Of a stretch of 24,374 nucleotides of DNA, positions 24,059 to 24,374 are shown in pieces. Each line of letters opens with the position of its first letter. Position 1 is the first letter of the stretch. Below the pieces are notes generated by a model. That model saw nothing but the letters and a program-made list of their open reading frames with translations. It was not told the origin of the DNA and ran no database searches. This stretch comes from CAZCTC01 sp964501335 (lineage in GTDB: Bacteria; Chloroflexota; Anaerolineae; B4-G1; SLSP01): positions 1 to 24,374 of the forward strand of contig CAZCTC010000099.1 in the NCBI GenBank assembly GCA_964501335.1, written 5' to 3'. Made by a program: the position numbers and the translations under genes.

Positions 24059-24225
24059 CTGCCCATCCTATACGGTTTTCTGGGGTCTGCGAACCCCAGG
24101 CTGCTTTAGCGCGCCCTTTCAGAGCTTAAGAAGACGTCTGCTAATGCGATGCAGAAAAGGGATGGGGGAATTTGCACGCCTCAGAAGGCGTGCAAATTTC
24201 CAAAAAACAAACTTTTTTCTTCCTG
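24059..24225. repeat. Two hairpins in the terminal intergenic region
   Basis: CTGGGGT (24080-24086) and ACCCCAG (24093-24099) form a 7-bp hairpin. AATTTGCACGCC (24169-24180) and GGCGTGCAAATT (24187-24198) form a perfect 12-bp hairpin with loop TCAGAA, the complement of the TTCTGA loop motif. It is followed by ACTTTTTTCTTCC, as in the hairpin at 13245-13295. No gene is seen between 23982 and the window end. Confidence 0.6.
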
Positions 24226-24374
24226 CCCCGCGCGTCGCATCCGACCGGGAAAAGATCATTTGCGGGACGTTACAAGATCAGGCTATTTTCAGGACAGAAG
24301 GTCATGCCGGGGGCGGCATCCCGAAGGATGAAAATTCAGTGGAAGTAGACAGCGGCAAGTAGACAGTAGACAGC
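24226..24374 (+). repeat. Dispersed composite repeat, copy at window end (modules D, F, A)
   Basis: Module D (24226-24264) equals the inverted copy near 7095-7133. Module F (24286-24342) matches 10629-10684. Module A starts at 24344 with AGTAGAC, AGCGGCA, AGTAGAC, AGTAGAC and is cut by the window edge. The order F then A is the same as at 10629-10717. Confidence 0.75.

Noticed and set aside
24080..24099. tRNA or small RNA gene in the last intergenic region
   Set aside because: Only a 7-bp hairpin is present; no cloverleaf, promoter or T-run was found.

Overview
The window looks like a chromosomal segment of an anaerobic or facultatively anaerobic bacterium, most likely a member of the Chloroflexota (Anaerolineae-like). 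This is inference from gene content: a one-chain ADP-forming acetate-CoA ligase, a two-subunit indolepyruvate:ferredoxin oxidoreductase, a THEP1-type NTPase, an Mrp ATPase with an N-terminal MIP18 domain, and a cyclic-nucleotide-domain/double bPH2 membrane protein. Many genes have clear Shine-Dalgarno sites and several use TTG or GTG starts. I found no rRNA, tRNA, CRISPR array, transposase or phage gene.

Left part, minus strand (137-10533): in transcription order, an SF2 helicase with two membrane segments, iorA-iorB, an AAA ATPase plus HNH nuclease pair of the Septu (PtuA/PtuB) type, and the ADP-forming acyl-CoA ligase. IOR and the ligase are consecutive steps of 2-oxoacid fermentation (aryl-pyruvate to aryl-acetyl-CoA to aryl-acetate plus ATP). 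The AT-richer ptuAB cassette lies between them, has its own putative promoter, and ends one base before the ligase start, so a probable defence module is wedged into a metabolic operon.

Middle part, plus strand (11180-19994): a lipoprotein GH13 amylase, a zinc-ribbon/cold-shock-domain fusion, a GT4 glycosyltransferase, a cNMP-binding/double bPH2 membrane protein with a probable leaderless transcript, peptide deformylase, Mrp, a strong terminator, and a PAS histidine kinase without a receiver domain.

Right part (20100-23981): an ICMT-like membrane methyltransferase (+), a THEP1 NTPase (-), and a divergent pair of polysaccharide genes, UDP-glucuronate decarboxylase and an O-antigen ligase/polymerase-like protein (+), joined by a 4-base stop/start overlap.

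The most unusual non-coding feature is a family of dispersed composite intergenic repeats. They carry heptanucleotide tandem units (AGTAGAC), hairpins with covarying stems around a conserved TTCTGAA loop, and several shared linker modules. They fill the intergenic spaces at 1-136, 10534-11179, 12902-13447, 19995-20060, 20700-20870 and 23982-24374. Separate MITE-like inverted-repeat elements lie at 7157-7366 (with a perfect 42-base palindrome at its centre) and 10762-10866.
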